DNA of 64,000 bases from Brevibacterium sp. W7.2. Lineage in GTDB: Bacteria > Actinomycetota > Actinomycetes > Actinomycetales > Brevibacteriaceae. How positions within the stretch are numbered: position 1 is the stretch's first letter; each line of letters begins with the position of its first letter. A program made the translations under genes and the position numbers. Location: positions 1,984,001 to 2,048,000 of the forward strand of contig NZ_CP073089.1 of assembly GCF_018137945.1 (NCBI RefSeq), written 5' to 3'. Of this stretch, positions 38,547 to 47,374 are shown piece by piece. The notes under the pieces are model-generated. The model was not told where the DNA came from and did no database searches. It saw only the letters and a program-made list of their open reading frames with translations.

Positions 38547-40106
38547 TCAGGCGTCCTGATCGACGTTCTCGCGGTTGCTCTCGGCGAGATCGGCCTCAGC
38601 GGAGACGCCGCGGAGCATGATGCCTGCGAAGATCGCCACGGCCACGAGGATCGCCGTGGCGATGCCGCCGGTCAGCGACAGCGCCGTCGTGAAGGACTCC
38701 ATGGCTGCCGATGCCAGGGCTGCGCCGATGTCACCGGAGATCTGCTCCGCGTAGAGCAGCGCCGCCGCAAGGGTCTCCTTGGCGGCCTCGAGCACCTCGC
38801 CGGGCAGTCCTGCCGGCACCGAGTCCTCGAGGTTCGTGCGGTAGAAGCCGAGCAGCACGGATCCGAGGACTGCAATGCCGAACGAGGTGCCGACCTCGTA
38901 GCCGGTGTTGCTGATCGCCGCAGCCTGACCGGATTCCTCGGGGCGGACCGAGCTCATGATGATGTCGTTGGTCAGCGTCAGACCCACACCCGCGCCGAGA
39001 CCGACCAGAGAGAGGGCCACGGCGATGACCCACGGGTGGGTCTCCGGGGTGAGCGTCAGCAGGATCGCGAACCCGCCCGCGGTGACGAGCATGCCCGCGG
39101 TGACGATGATCGACGTCGGAATGCGCTTGACCAGTGCCGCGGCGACGAAGCCCGCACCGGCCGAGACGAGCGCCTGCGGCAGCATCCACAGGGCGGATTC
39201 GATGATCGAGAGTCCCGCGACGAGCTGGAGGAACTGCGTGAGCGCGAACATGGCGCCGACCAGGGCGAACACCGACAGGAAGTTCGTCACCACGGCACCG
39301 GTGAAGGCTCGTCCCTTGAAGAGGCGGACGTTGATCATCGGCAGAGGCATCCGCAGCTGCCGGATGACGAAGAGGACGAGGAGAACGAGACCGGCGACGA
39401 AGGTGACGACGGCGATGCCGGGCTCATCGCCCTCGGCGAAGGTCTTGACTCCGTAGATGACGGCGATCATCCCGGCCAGGGAGAGGACGATGCTGAGGAG
39501 GTCGACGCGACCGGGGTTGGGGTTCCTGCTCTCCGGGACGAGGAAGGGCGCGAGGACGAGCAGGAGGATCATCACCGGGATGTTCATGAGGAACGCGGCA
39601 TGCCAGCTGAACGCCTCGATGAGGGCGCCCCCGACGATGGGTCCGGCCGCGGCGCCGAGTGCTCCGGCCGCCGCCCACACGGCCATCGCGGTGCGACGCT
39701 CGTTGCGGTCGAGGAACATGTTGCGAATGAGTGAGAGAGTGCCGGGCATGATCGCGGCACCGGACATGCCGAGGAGGGCCCGAGCGGCGATGAGCATCCA
39801 GGCCTCTGTCGACAGAGCGCCGATCACCGAGGCGATCGCAAAGCCGACCGCGCCGATGAGGAGCACCTTCCGCCTGCCGAAGCGATCACCGAGTGAAGCC
39901 ATGGTGACGAGCAGGCCGGCGAGCATGAGCGAGTAGATGTCGAGGATCCACAGCTGCTGCGCACCGGAGGGTTCGAGTTCCGCGGTGATCTCGCCGAGGG
40001 CGAAGATCAGCACCATGCTGTCGATGGCGATGAGCAGCATCGGCAGCACGAGCACGGCCAGACCGACCCAGGTGCGGGCTGTGGCCCGAGGGGGTGTGGT
40101 GTCCAT
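38547..40106 (-). CDS. MFS drug-resistance-type exporter (DHA2, EmrB/QacA)
   Basis: A 519-residue transporter with about 14 membrane helices. The DHA2 motifs LWILDIYSLMLAGLLVTMASLGDRFGRRK (helix 2-3) and GAAAGPIVGGALIE (motif C in helix 5) are present. It probably exports hydrophobic toxicants by proton antiport. The ATG is preceded by AAAGGAGAAGG. It is divergently paired with a TetR regulator, the usual layout for a self-controlled efflux pump. Confidence 0.93.
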   Translation of the reverse strand: MDTTPPRATARTWVGLAVLVLPMLLIAIDSMVLIFALGEITAELEPSGAQQLWILDIYSLMLAGLLVTMASLGDRFGRRKVLLIGAVGFAIASVIGALSTEAWMLIAARALLGMSGAAIMPGTLSLIRNMFLDRNERRTAMAVWAAAGALGAAAGPIVGGALIEAFSWHAAFLMNIPVMILLLVLAPFLVPESRNPNPGRVDLLSIVLSLAGMIAVIYGVKTFAEGDEPGIAVVTFVAGLVLLVLFVIRQLRMPLPMINVRLFKGRAFTGAVVTNFLSVFALVGAMFALTQFLQLVAGLSIIESALWMLPQALVSAGAGFVAAALVKRIPTSIIVTAGMLVTAGGFAILLTLTPETHPWVIAVALSLVGLGAGVGLTLTNDIIMSSVRPEESGQAAAISNTGYEVGTSFGIAVLGSVLLGFYRTNLEDSVPAGLPGEVLEAAKETLAAALLYAEQISGDIGAALASAAMESFTTALSLTGGIATAILVAVAIFAGIMLRGVSAEADLAESNRENVDQDA

Positions 40107-40140
40107 GAGGTTCCTTCTCCTTTCGAGTTACTTCACCAAT

Positions 40141-40167
40141 GAGTGTACTACACCGAAAGGTATACTT
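40141..40167. promoter_or_regulatory. Putative TetR operator between the MFS and TetR genes
   Basis: Imperfect inverted repeat with 8-bp arms, GAGTGTAC (40141-40148) and GTATACTT (40160-40167), matching at 6 of 8 positions, in the 82-bp divergent region. The right arm overlaps a possible -10 (TATACT) for tetR. Placement fits repression of both genes. Confidence 0.5.
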
Positions 40168-40188
40168 ATGACATCGAGAGGAGAACCC

Positions 40189-40737
40189 ATGGCACGACCG
40201 AGCGCACGACGCAAACTCATCGAGGCGGCACTGACCGTGGTGGAGGAGCGAGGGATCACCGCCCTCACGCTTGACTCCGTCGCCGAGGAGGCGGGGGTGA
40301 CCAAACGCGGCCTGCTCTACCACTTCGCGAGCAAGCACGCCCTGCTCGCGGGCATCCATGAGCATCTGGCCGCGCGCATCGAGGAGGATCTCCTCGCCGC
40401 GACCGGAAAGGCACCCGAGGAGGCGAGTCTCGTCGAACGCACCCGCGGCTACGTGCGGGCAGCGCTGAAGACGCCGAGCACCGTGGAGCTGCGTCTCATC
40501 ATGGAAGCGGCGAACGAACCGGAGTGGATCGCGCCCTGGGAGGAGGTCTATCGACGCTGGTTCCCCGATGAGGGCGTCCCCGTCGATGAGCTCGATGACG
40601 TCTCGCTGCGGTGCCTGGTCGCCCGCATGGCCGCGGACGGCTCCTGGGGGTATGAGAGCATTCTCACCGCGCCGATGAGCGCGTCAGCGCGCGAACGCCT
40701 CATCGGCCGGATCCTCGCCGACCTCGGCGAGGAGTGA
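40189..40737 (+). CDS. TetR-family repressor of the MFS exporter
   Basis: A 182-residue TetR protein. The N-terminal HTH is ARRKLIEAALTVVEERGITALTLDSVAEEAGVTKRGLLYHFASK in layout (residues ~5-50), followed by an all-helical ligand domain. I chose the ATG at 40189 because GAGAGGAG sits eight bases upstream; an ATG at 40168 is possible. It is expected to repress the divergent MFS gene and itself until a substrate of the pump binds. Confidence 0.9.
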   Translation: MARPSARRKLIEAALTVVEERGITALTLDSVAEEAGVTKRGLLYHFASKHALLAGIHEHLAARIEEDLLAATGKAPEEASLVERTRGYVRAALKTPSTVELRLIMEAANEPEWIAPWEEVYRRWFPDEGVPVDELDDVSLRCLVARMAADGSWGYESILTAPMSASARERLIGRILADLGEE

Positions 40738-40764
40738 TCGCGCCTGGGCGAAGACAGACCTCGC

Positions 40765-41730
40765 TCAGTGCTCGTGGGAGCTGAGATCGGCCGGCGGCAG
40801 GTATTTGATGAGCCGATCCTGATCGACGTCGAGGATCCTGCGGTCCCAGTTCGCGAGGTCCGCGGCGCGGTCGTAGACCTCGTCGAGGAATGTCAGCAGC
40901 GTGCCTTCGGGATCGTCGGCGGTGCGGACATCGGCGTAGGGCAGGAGGTACTCCCCCAGGCTCGCGTCGTATCCGCCGGCGGTGAGCTTCCCGTCGTAGT
41001 AGCCTTTCGGCGCCGGATACGCGTAGGCGTAGAAGGAGCCTTCGTCGCTGCCGCCGGCCCAGAACCCGACGGCGACGTTCTCCCGGTCCTCGGCCTCGGC
41101 CATCACCCAGGGCGGGCAGTTCGGGGGTGAGGCCGTGCTCGGTGGGGCGACTCGTCCCGAATAGCGGGTGGCTGACAGGTCCATCGACCCCCAGAACAGT
41201 TGGACGGGGCTTGCTTTGCCTGCGAATCCGGCGCGCCAGTAGGCGAAGACGTCATCGATGTGCTGGAGCTGTCGCCACCACAGCCGCACGGCGTCGGCAT
41301 CGTATTCCCGCGGCCGTGTGTCTTCGGCGAACGGGGTGGCCTGGGGCAGCTCGTTCGGCCATGCCCACACCGTGCACGGGGCGCCGAGCCTGGTCAGGGC
41401 CGCCATGACGGCGGCGTAGAAGTCGGCGACCGACTGGGGCTTCAGGGGCACGGTCTCGATGTCGCCGGTGCTCGCTCGCAGCACGAGTTCGTCGGCGATG
41501 AAGTCGAATTCCGCGTCGAAGGTCCGTCCCTGTTGGCGCATGAGGATCTGTGTGCGCAGTCCGCGAGCGCTGACGTCATAGGTGACGTTCCACCAGTGGT
41601 TGATGAGCGTCGTGGAGACCAGTTCGATCTTTCCGACGATCTGCAGCCACTGGTGCAGGTTCTCCCGCGTGCCCGTCCAGTCATCGATGCGCAGCTGCGG
41701 CCACGAGGACCCTGTCATTTCCGTTGCCAT
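40765..41730 (-). CDS. DUF5996 family protein
   Basis: A 321-residue protein of the DUF5996 family, function unknown. Typical marks are WPQLRIDDWTGTRENLHQWLQIVGKI at the N-terminus (18-25 shown here only by position), VQLFWGSMDLSATRYSGR in the middle and SLGEYLLPYADVR near the C-terminus. It has no membrane segment and no recognisable catalytic motif beyond several conserved Trp and His residues. It is not obviously co-transcribed with its neighbours. Confidence 0.85.
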   Translation of the reverse strand: MATEMTGSSWPQLRIDDWTGTRENLHQWLQIVGKIELVSTTLINHWWNVTYDVSARGLRTQILMRQQGRTFDAEFDFIADELVLRASTGDIETVPLKPQSVADFYAAVMAALTRLGAPCTVWAWPNELPQATPFAEDTRPREYDADAVRLWWRQLQHIDDVFAYWRAGFAGKASPVQLFWGSMDLSATRYSGRVAPPSTASPPNCPPWVMAEAEDRENVAVGFWAGGSDEGSFYAYAYPAPKGYYDGKLTAGGYDASLGEYLLPYADVRTADDPEGTLLTFLDEVYDRAADLANWDRRILDVDQDRLIKYLPPADLSSHEH

Positions 41731-41881
41731 CGCCCACCCGACCTTCTCGTGGTCACAGGCGCGCCTGTGACCGATGGAGTTTCGCTCAACCTAGAAGGTG
41801 CGCGGTCACCCGTCAAGGCCAGCGCCGGTGGATGTGCCGGATCGTGTCATCACCGGACGTTCTCATCGCCGGCGACTGTGG

Positions 41882-43120
41882 TTAGCGCGCGGCCTCGGGA
41901 GGCGGTAATTCGCCGTCGTCTGGGGCATCACCGCTGCCGGGGATGAGGTGGGTGACGAGGTAGGCGATGCCCGCCCCGACGACGAGCGGCAATGCCACCG
42001 GGGTGTCGACGAGGAGGACGAGGATGAGGAGAACGGCCAGAGGGCGACGCCATCCGACGGCGGTTGTCGCCGCCATGCCAGTCGCCATGGCCGCTCCGAC
42101 CTCAAGACCCGGGACGAGGACGGCAGCGGCGGCGCCGATGGCCGAACCGATGAAGATCAGCGGGAAGAACTCCCCGCCCCGCCAGCCGCTGACGAGGCAG
42201 AGCGACAGCGCGACGATCTTGGCCGCCGCGACGAGGAGCAGCGTCGGCCAGGCTCCGGAGTCGGTGAGCACCTGGAGATCGTGCAGTTCATGATGGCCGG
42301 AGAAGCGGACGAGGGGGACGACGGCGGCGAGGGCGGCGAAGAGGACTGTACCGAGGGCGATCGTCGCCCAGGTGCGGCGGATGCGCTGCGCTGCGACCTC
42401 GAGCAGATGGTGGAGGGCGCGGAAGGCCAGGCCGGCGGCTGCCGCGATGCCGGCGACGGCGAGCAGCCACGGGCTGAAGTAGGCGACGTTGACCGGTGGC
42501 AGTGAGATGCGTGCACCGCTGCCGTCGGGCATCACTCTCATCACGGCGAGGAAGACGAAGAACCCGGCGAAGGCCGCGCCGAATTGGAGGACCTTCTGCG
42601 GACCGAGTTGGTCGCCGTCGATGGCGGCCGCGCCCGGTGGGGACCCGTAGAAGCCGCCGAGGGCGCCGGCGCTGCCGGCCTGGCCGATCGTGCGGCGCAT
42701 GGCGACGTCTTCGCCGATGAGGTGGGCGACGATCGTCGAGAGCTGCGCGACGACGGCGACGATGCCGGCTTCGGGTCCGATGGCACCGCCGAAGGCGACC
42801 GCGACGATCGCGGCGAAGGCCGTGGTGAGCACGGCCCGCCGAGGCAGTCCGTCGGGATCACCGGACTGCTTGAGCAGGGTCTGGAGATCCTCGGTCGGGG
42901 CGGCTCGGTCGATGAGGATGAGCAGGGCACCGCCGGCGAGGATGGTCACGAGAATCTGGGTCGTCGTATCACTGAAGAGTTCGTCGCCGGCTCCCCAGAC
43001 GAGGTTCTGGAGGGCGGTCATGCCGCTGAAGGTCAGCGCCGCGACGAGTCCTGCGATGCCGCCGTAGACGATGGCCAGCAGCGTCAGGCGTGGGGTGACG
43101 CCGGCGAAGCGCGCCCTCAC
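41882..43120 (-). CDS. ClC-family chloride channel/transporter
   Basis: A 412-residue membrane protein with ~11 hydrophobic segments. Two ClC motifs are recognisable: FGGAIGPEAG, in the place of the family's GxEGP gate, and GWRGGEFFPLIFIGSAIG in place of GxFxP. The first motif (GSGIP) is not clearly present, so selectivity may differ from chloride. It overlaps the upstream K+ channel gene by 4 bp (ATGA), so the two ion-conducting proteins are translationally coupled. Confidence 0.85.
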   Translation of the reverse strand: MRARFAGVTPRLTLLAIVYGGIAGLVAALTFSGMTALQNLVWGAGDELFSDTTTQILVTILAGGALLILIDRAAPTEDLQTLLKQSGDPDGLPRRAVLTTAFAAIVAVAFGGAIGPEAGIVAVVAQLSTIVAHLIGEDVAMRRTIGQAGSAGALGGFYGSPPGAAAIDGDQLGPQKVLQFGAAFAGFFVFLAVMRVMPDGSGARISLPPVNVAYFSPWLLAVAGIAAAAGLAFRALHHLLEVAAQRIRRTWATIALGTVLFAALAAVVPLVRFSGHHELHDLQVLTDSGAWPTLLLVAAAKIVALSLCLVSGWRGGEFFPLIFIGSAIGAAAAVLVPGLEVGAAMATGMAATTAVGWRRPLAVLLILVLLVDTPVALPLVVGAGIAYLVTHLIPGSGDAPDDGELPPPEAAR

Positions 43121-43665
43121 GGGTGATTCCCCGACGCAGTCGGACCGGCCTGCCGTCGGCTGACGATGCGCGAGAGTTCACTGGCGAAGAGTCCGAGGAA
43201 GACGAGGTCGAAGACGAAGACCGCGGAGACGAGGATGCGCGAGAGCTGACCAGTGGCGACGATGTCACCGTAGCCGGTCGTCGTCATCGTCGTCAGCGTG
43301 AAGTAGAGGGCGTCGACGCGGGTGTCGATGCCGTCGAACTCGGCGGGATTGTTCGTCGCGACGACGAAGAAGACCGCAGAGAAGGTGGCAGCGACGAGGA
43401 CGAAGGAGAGGACGAGGAGCGGCAGATTGGTGTCCGTGCGGCGCAGGCGCAGCAGGGCGAAGGCGAGGACCGACAGCGCCGCCGCGGTCGCGAGCAGACG
43501 TTCGATCGCACCCATTTCGGAGCTGGCCAGGGGAACCGTGAAGTAGAGCGCGAGGACGGCCAGGGGTCCGACGATGAGACTGAGTGCGCGCAAGCCTGGG
43601 GAGCTCATGAGCTGCTGCCTGGTGGGGCGTCGGCTGGGTCGGCCGTCTGAGGAGGGGTCGTTCAC
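43117..43665 (-). CDS. Two-TM potassium channel family protein
   Basis: A 182-residue protein. It has about four hydrophobic segments; the last two flank a pore loop with the selectivity filter TTGYGD. No RCK/TrkA-N regulatory domain follows, so gating is probably intrinsic. It is the first gene of a two-gene operon with the ClC-like protein. A combined K+ and Cl- conductance could balance charge during osmotic or pH stress; this is inference. Confidence 0.9.
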   Translation of the reverse strand: MNDPSSDGRPSRRPTRQQLMSSPGLRALSLIVGPLAVLALYFTVPLASSEMGAIERLLATAAALSVLAFALLRLRRTDTNLPLLVLSFVLVAATFSAVFFVVATNNPAEFDGIDTRVDALYFTLTTMTTTGYGDIVATGQLSRILVSAVFVFDLVFLGLFASELSRIVSRRQAGPTASGNHP

Positions 43666-43779
43666 GCCTTGATTGTATGCGGGTCAAGCTGGGCGGAACC
43701 CGATGATGCGCGGCGAGGCCGGGGTGCGCACGGGGTGACGGGCACGGAGGGACAACCTCCTGAAACGGAATGTTCTGCC

Positions 43780-43856
43780 TGGTGGGCCCAGAGGGACTCG
43801 AACCCCCGACCCTCTCGGTGTAAACGAGATGCTCTAGCCAACTGAGCTATAGGCCC
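43780..43856 (-). tRNA. tRNA-Val (TAC anticodon)
   Basis: A complete cloverleaf reads on the minus strand: acceptor GGGCCTA pairs with TGGGCCC, the anticodon stem TCTCG/CGAGA closes loop TTTACAC (anticodon TAC), and the T-arm has TTCGAGT. The 3' CCA is encoded (43780-43782). Confidence 0.96.
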
Positions 43857-43937
43857 CAAACGCGCGTGTTCAGTATGTCATATCCCCGACCCGCTGCTGA
43901 AACCAGTGACGCCGGGGTTGACCCCACCCCAGCCGGG

Positions 43938-44453
43938 TCAGTCCTGTTGCCGCAGGATCCCGGCGGCCACCTCGGCGAAGCGCTCCCCTGCACCCCCGTC
44001 CGCGACGTCGAAGAGGGTGCGGTTCTGTTCGATGGCGACCGCACCGAGGGCGAACGACAGCACCGCCGCCGAGGTGGTCGCCCCGAGCCGTGCCGGGGTC
44101 AGTCCGGCCGGGGTGACGTCGTCCGGGGCGAGCGAGTAGCCGAGCATGAAGATCTCCGCGCCGTCACGGAACCGCAGCAGCACATCGCGCAGCGCAAGAA
44201 CGGTGACGAGCGGGTCCGCGGTGGCCGGGGCGCGGCCGTCGACCTCGGCGCCCATCTTCTTCGCGATGAGCACGAGGAGGTCCTGCTTGTTCTTCACATG
44301 CCAGTAGAGCGCGGAGGGCTGAACGTCGAGCTCACGGGCGAGACGACGCATCGACAGATCGCCCAATCCGTAGCGTGAGAGCACCTCGAGTGCGGTCATC
44401 GTGATGCTCTCAGCACTCAGCGCCAATGAGACGTACCTTTCACTTTTCGACAT
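43938..44453 (-). CDS. TetR-family regulator
   Basis: A 171-residue regulator of the TetR type with a TetR_C_1 (tetracycline-repressor-like) C-domain. The HTH contains GDLSMRRLARELDVQPSALYWHVKNK. I chose the ATG at 44453 (GCGGGGA upstream); a start 19 codons earlier would run into the tRNA-Pro gene. Its target is not evident. No transporter or enzyme gene is adjacent, only tRNAs. Confidence 0.88.
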   Translation of the reverse strand: MSKSERYVSLALSAESITMTALEVLSRYGLGDLSMRRLARELDVQPSALYWHVKNKQDLLVLIAKKMGAEVDGRAPATADPLVTVLALRDVLLRFRDGAEIFMLGYSLAPDDVTPAGLTPARLGATTSAAVLSFALGAVAIEQNRTLFDVADGGAGERFAEVAAGILRQQD

Positions 44454-44509
44454 TCCCCGCGCTCGATTTCTCAAATGCGCGATCCCCTGGCTATAGTAGT
44501 TGCTGGTCA

Positions 44510-44586
44510 CGGGATATGGCGCAGGTTGGTAGCGCGCCTCGTTCGGGACGAGGAGGTCGTGGGTTCAAATCCCGCTATCCCGACCA
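44510..44586 (+). tRNA. tRNA-Pro (CGG anticodon)
   Basis: Complete cloverleaf: acceptor CGGGATA pairs with TATCCCG, anticodon stem CCTCG/CGAGG with loop TTCGGGA (anticodon CGG), T-loop TTCAAAT. CCA is encoded (44584-44586). A TATAGT -10-like box lies at 44492-44497. Confidence 0.96.
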
Positions 44587-44591
44587 AGTGA

Positions 44592-44627
44592 AATCTCGGG
44601 GCATCGCACGCGCGATGCCCCGAGATT
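44592..44627 (+). terminator. Terminator of tRNA-Pro
   Basis: A 16-bp perfect stem (44592-44607 with 44612-44627) followed by TCTTTCGTT begins five bases after the tRNA. A clear intrinsic terminator. Confidence 0.88.
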
Positions 44628-44775
44628 CTTTCGTTCCAGAGCGGCTCCCCCGCCGATTCCTCGCCGGCCCTACCGGCCTCACCTACTTCTCCGTCCACCA
44701 GCGCAAACCGGGCCTGAACATCGGATCACGGCCACCGCAGAGGACCTGAGAGCCGCCGCGTGCCGGGCAGAACCC

Positions 44776-45204
44776 TCACAGCTGCGGTTCGGGGTCGTCC
44801 TCACGGGCGAAGGCGATCGCGATGAGCTGCCGGAGGACCGCCTCGTCGATGTCCTCGAGCTTCTTCACGTACACGCACCCGGCCCCTTCGGTGTACGTCC
44901 CGAGCTTCGGCAGCAGAGCCGCACCGTCCGGAAGGTCCTTGAGGCCGTAGAGCGACAGCTGCGCCTTCCGCGGGGAGAACGCGGTCTTCGGCCACACCCC
45001 ATGATTGCGCGGATTGACCGGCGACCGGTAGTGATACTCGCCGTAGCCGACCATCGACGGCCCCCACATCACCGGGTCGACCCCGGTCACCTCGGTGAAG
45101 ATCTCCTCGAGCCGCTGACCGTCGACACGGCGCTTCGCCGGGGTCGCGGCAGCGATGAAGGCGTGGACATCGGCGTCGGTCGGTTTCGTCTTCTGTTCGG
45201 CCAT
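44776..45204 (-). CDS. DUF1801 domain protein
   Basis: A 142-residue DUF1801 (YdhG-like) protein. Typical sequence is MWGPSMVGYGEYHYRS near the middle and GCVYVKKLEDID near the end. The fold is shared with the YjbR/CyaY group; function unknown. It lies next to the remnant of an lrp 3' end and is likely the gene that originally followed lrp. Confidence 0.88.
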   Translation of the reverse strand: MAEQKTKPTDADVHAFIAAATPAKRRVDGQRLEEIFTEVTGVDPVMWGPSMVGYGEYHYRSPVNPRNHGVWPKTAFSPRKAQLSLYGLKDLPDGAALLPKLGTYTEGAGCVYVKKLEDIDEAVLRQLIAIAFAREDDPEPQL

Positions 45205-45253
45205 GGATCGATTATCGCCGAGGCGGTCGACCCTGTCAGCCCACGTCGCGTGC

Positions 45254-45366
45254 TCAGCTCTCCGGCAGCCAATCGGTGCCGTCCTCGACCCGATAGATGA
45301 GGTTCGTCCGCGTATGGGCGACCGCCGGGTACCCGGTGAGGTAGTCGAGGACGAAGGCCTGGACCG
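45254..45366 (-). pseudogene. Detached 3' end of an lrp/asnC gene (copy 1 of the flanking repeat)
   Basis: These 113 bases encode the last 36 residues and stop of an Lrp/AsnC regulator in the same orientation as the intact gene at 47714-48187. From 45261 to 45366 they match 47721-47826 at 104 of 106 positions. The two differences change one codon silently (His) and one Gly to Arg. The last residues differ: this copy ends LPES, the intact gene LPDG. No start codon or upstream part is present. It is the left boundary of the AT-richer islet. Confidence 0.93.
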
Positions 45367-45409
45367 AACAAATTCTCGGGCTCCAGGGTGACGAACCCAG
45401 AAATCGGAA

Positions 45410-45459
45410 AAATGGGGACTCCAGTCGGCGTTCGCTCGGCCGTCAGAGAGTCCCCATTT
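45410..45459 (-). terminator. Terminator hairpin of the islet operon
   Basis: A 12-bp perfect stem with arms AAATGGGGACTC (45410-45421) and GAGTCCCCATTT (45448-45459) around a 26-nt loop lies 11 bp after the stop of the 201-residue gene. The A/T ends give a U-tract in either direction. Confidence 0.75.
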
Positions 45460-45470
45460 GCTCCCTCGAA

Positions 45471-46076
45471 CTATAGATCAGACTCCCACAAATCGAAAGC
45501 CTTCAGGTCTGTTACTTCTCGGTGGATCCTGTTTAAGGTAACAGCTCGATCCTCTCTGATATCACGTGATTGCTCATCATCTTGCTGAGCCTTAGCAGAT
45601 GTCACTCGCCACACCTTGGGATCCAACCAGTCCGCGGGCCATAACTGCAGAAACACATGATCTTTCGCAGGTTGGTCCATTTCGATCAAGTCATCGGAGC
45701 CCGTTTCGTCCCGTCCCCGAACGTGCACACGTATTCGATAGCAAACCCCCAACCTCACAGTCACGGCGTCCGGATCTTCACCATCAGAATCTTCACCTTC
45801 AGAAAACATCCCAACCAAACCGACAGGACCAGTATCAGTCGCTCGCGCGCTGACTTCGACAACATCATCCCAATCGTCAATCGAACCAGAGGGTGGTTGT
45901 TCATACATCTCGATCGCAACATCGACAGGCCCATACATGGTTCCCGTATGTATGGTGATTACGCCATCGGATTCAACGGTGACCGATCCCCCTATGACGT
46001 CTCGCTTAGAGACGGTCGATTCCAACGGGAACAGGATCAGTCTCCAGCCTTGAGTGTGGGCTATGAATTTGAACAC
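45471..46076 (-). CDS. Hypothetical protein, candidate immunity partner of the DNase
   Basis: A 201-residue acidic, soluble protein without signal peptide or membrane helix. I do not recognise a family. Beta-rich stretches include GVITIHTGTMYGPVDVAIEMY, IDDWDDVVEVSARA and CYRIRVHVRGRDE. The C-terminal 30 residues are a charged helix. The GTG start has AAGGAG eight bases upstream, and this site overlaps the stop of the DNase gene (TAAGGAG), so translation is coupled. Cytosolic location, acidity and coupling to a secreted nuclease suggest a nuclease inhibitor, comparable in logic to Nin/ComJ beside NucA in Bacillus. Homology to that family is not evident. Confidence 0.7.
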   Translation of the reverse strand: MFKFIAHTQGWRLILFPLESTVSKRDVIGGSVTVESDGVITIHTGTMYGPVDVAIEMYEQPPSGSIDDWDDVVEVSARATDTGPVGLVGMFSEGEDSDGEDPDAVTVRLGVCYRIRVHVRGRDETGSDDLIEMDQPAKDHVFLQLWPADWLDPKVWRVTSAKAQQDDEQSRDIREDRAVTLNRIHREVTDLKAFDLWESDL

Positions 46077-46088
46077 TGCGCAATCTCC

Positions 46089-47374
46089 TTAAAGTACTTG
46101 CACATAGAATGAATCTCCGCTTAAAATTCGAGCTTCCCTATAAAATTTGCTAAGGTCGGACCCCGCCGTCGAGTTCTCGGTCGCGGGAATCATCCAAGCA
46201 CTAAAGCCTTTCGCCCCGGTCACGCCGATAGGATAAGACTTATCGGAAATATTGCAATTGTTGAAGCTGCGTCCGGATCCACCGCCGTAGTACGCGCCCT
46301 GCTGTGTGGATGCGAACGGGTATTCATCGCACGAGTACCCGGTGGGTCTTTTCAGACGCGTGGGACAAGCCTTTGCACGATTTTTATCGGCTACTTGACC
46401 GCTTGTTAGCTTCGTCAGCGGCTTTGACCGGCCCGGCAATCCGCTGTTCTGCGCCGCCGCAACATGTTGAGCGAATCCGGGATACGCGCCTCTGTCGTAG
46501 CCAATCGCGACTTCGCCCTTCGACATAATGCATCCCGCCGAATAGCTCTTTGATTCCCTATCGCATCTGATTGGGCTTGCCCCTGCATAACTGAAAGGCA
46601 CGGTTTGCGCGACTTTCGCATGCTTAATAGTGAGCGACCACGAGAGGGATTGATTACTCCGCGTGCTAGATCCCGTCCAATTGTAGTAATTTTCGGCATT
46701 CAATGTCTTTCCAGCCTGGAGAATTTTTCCGGACAGCGATGTCGCACTACCCGTTCGCGCGCAATTCCCTGTACACTTAGGACTGTTTCCGACGATAGAA
46801 AATTGATTTCCCGTACCTGTCGTCTTCGTAGTCACGATGCTGAGTTGATTAGCCATCTTAGTTTGATTTGTTGCGCTGTACTGATACACGTAAACTATAC
46901 CCGCCACAGTACCCAGCACTTTACCGCGACCGGAATGGTGGTTAACTGAGAAGGGAGTACCCACGCACCCGTTCGTTCGATCAGAGGATCGTATGCCTGG
47001 TCTGCATAGGTTTTTTGGAAGAGGTACCGCTGCCCGCGCAGGCAGTTCCGACGATTGCTCTTCGCCAAATGATGCACATATACGCGAACCGTCAGTTGAC
47101 TTTGTGCAAGTTGTTTCTGCTTTTACTCGGGACTCTACTTGCCCTAATTGCGAATCATCTGAGAGGCTTTTGTTTTTTCAAGTTTCGTCGCGTCTATAAC
47201 GATTTTATCGTGAGCTGAGTCCCTCGAAGTAGAGGGGTTGCTGCGAGCACCCTGATCAGTATTTGACGCCTCGTCCGCATAAGCTTTTGTGCTCTCCGAT
47301 AGTATCATGAAACTGAGCAACATTGCAATCGCGACTAGCGATGCGATCACATGGTATAGTCTAGCGTTTTTCAC
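46089..47374 (-). pseudogene. Secreted NucA/NucB-type DNase, interrupted by a frameshift
   Basis: The reading starts at GTG 47374 (AGAAAGGA upstream) with a Sec signal peptide ending KAYA-DE near residue 33. The frame stops at 47144. The DNase frame is open from about 47175 down to 46089. Both frames overlap at a run of six A (47173-47178 on the plus strand as T6). One extra A would give one protein of about 428 residues. The C-terminal ~150 residues match NucA/NucB nucleases: GYDRGAYPGFAQHVAAAQ, NRAKAC, SCDEYPFAST, GFSAWMIPATENSTAGSDL and GDSFYV. The middle is Cys-containing and unknown. The break may be a mutation, a sequencing error or a slippage site. Confidence 0.85.

Noticed and set aside
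43662-43859. Minus-strand ORF beginning MGPIAQLARASRLHREGRGF
   Set aside because: This peptide is the typical translation of a tRNA gene, here tRNA-Val.
45254-45366. A second functional lrp gene
   Set aside because: Only the last 36 codons are present; there is no start, HTH or promoter.
47173-47178. Programmed -1 frameshift for the DNase gene
   Set aside because: The A6 run could slip, but no downstream stimulatory hairpin or pseudoknot was recognised, and the signal-peptide frame ends soon after. A mutation or read error is simpler. Kept as a question in the findings.
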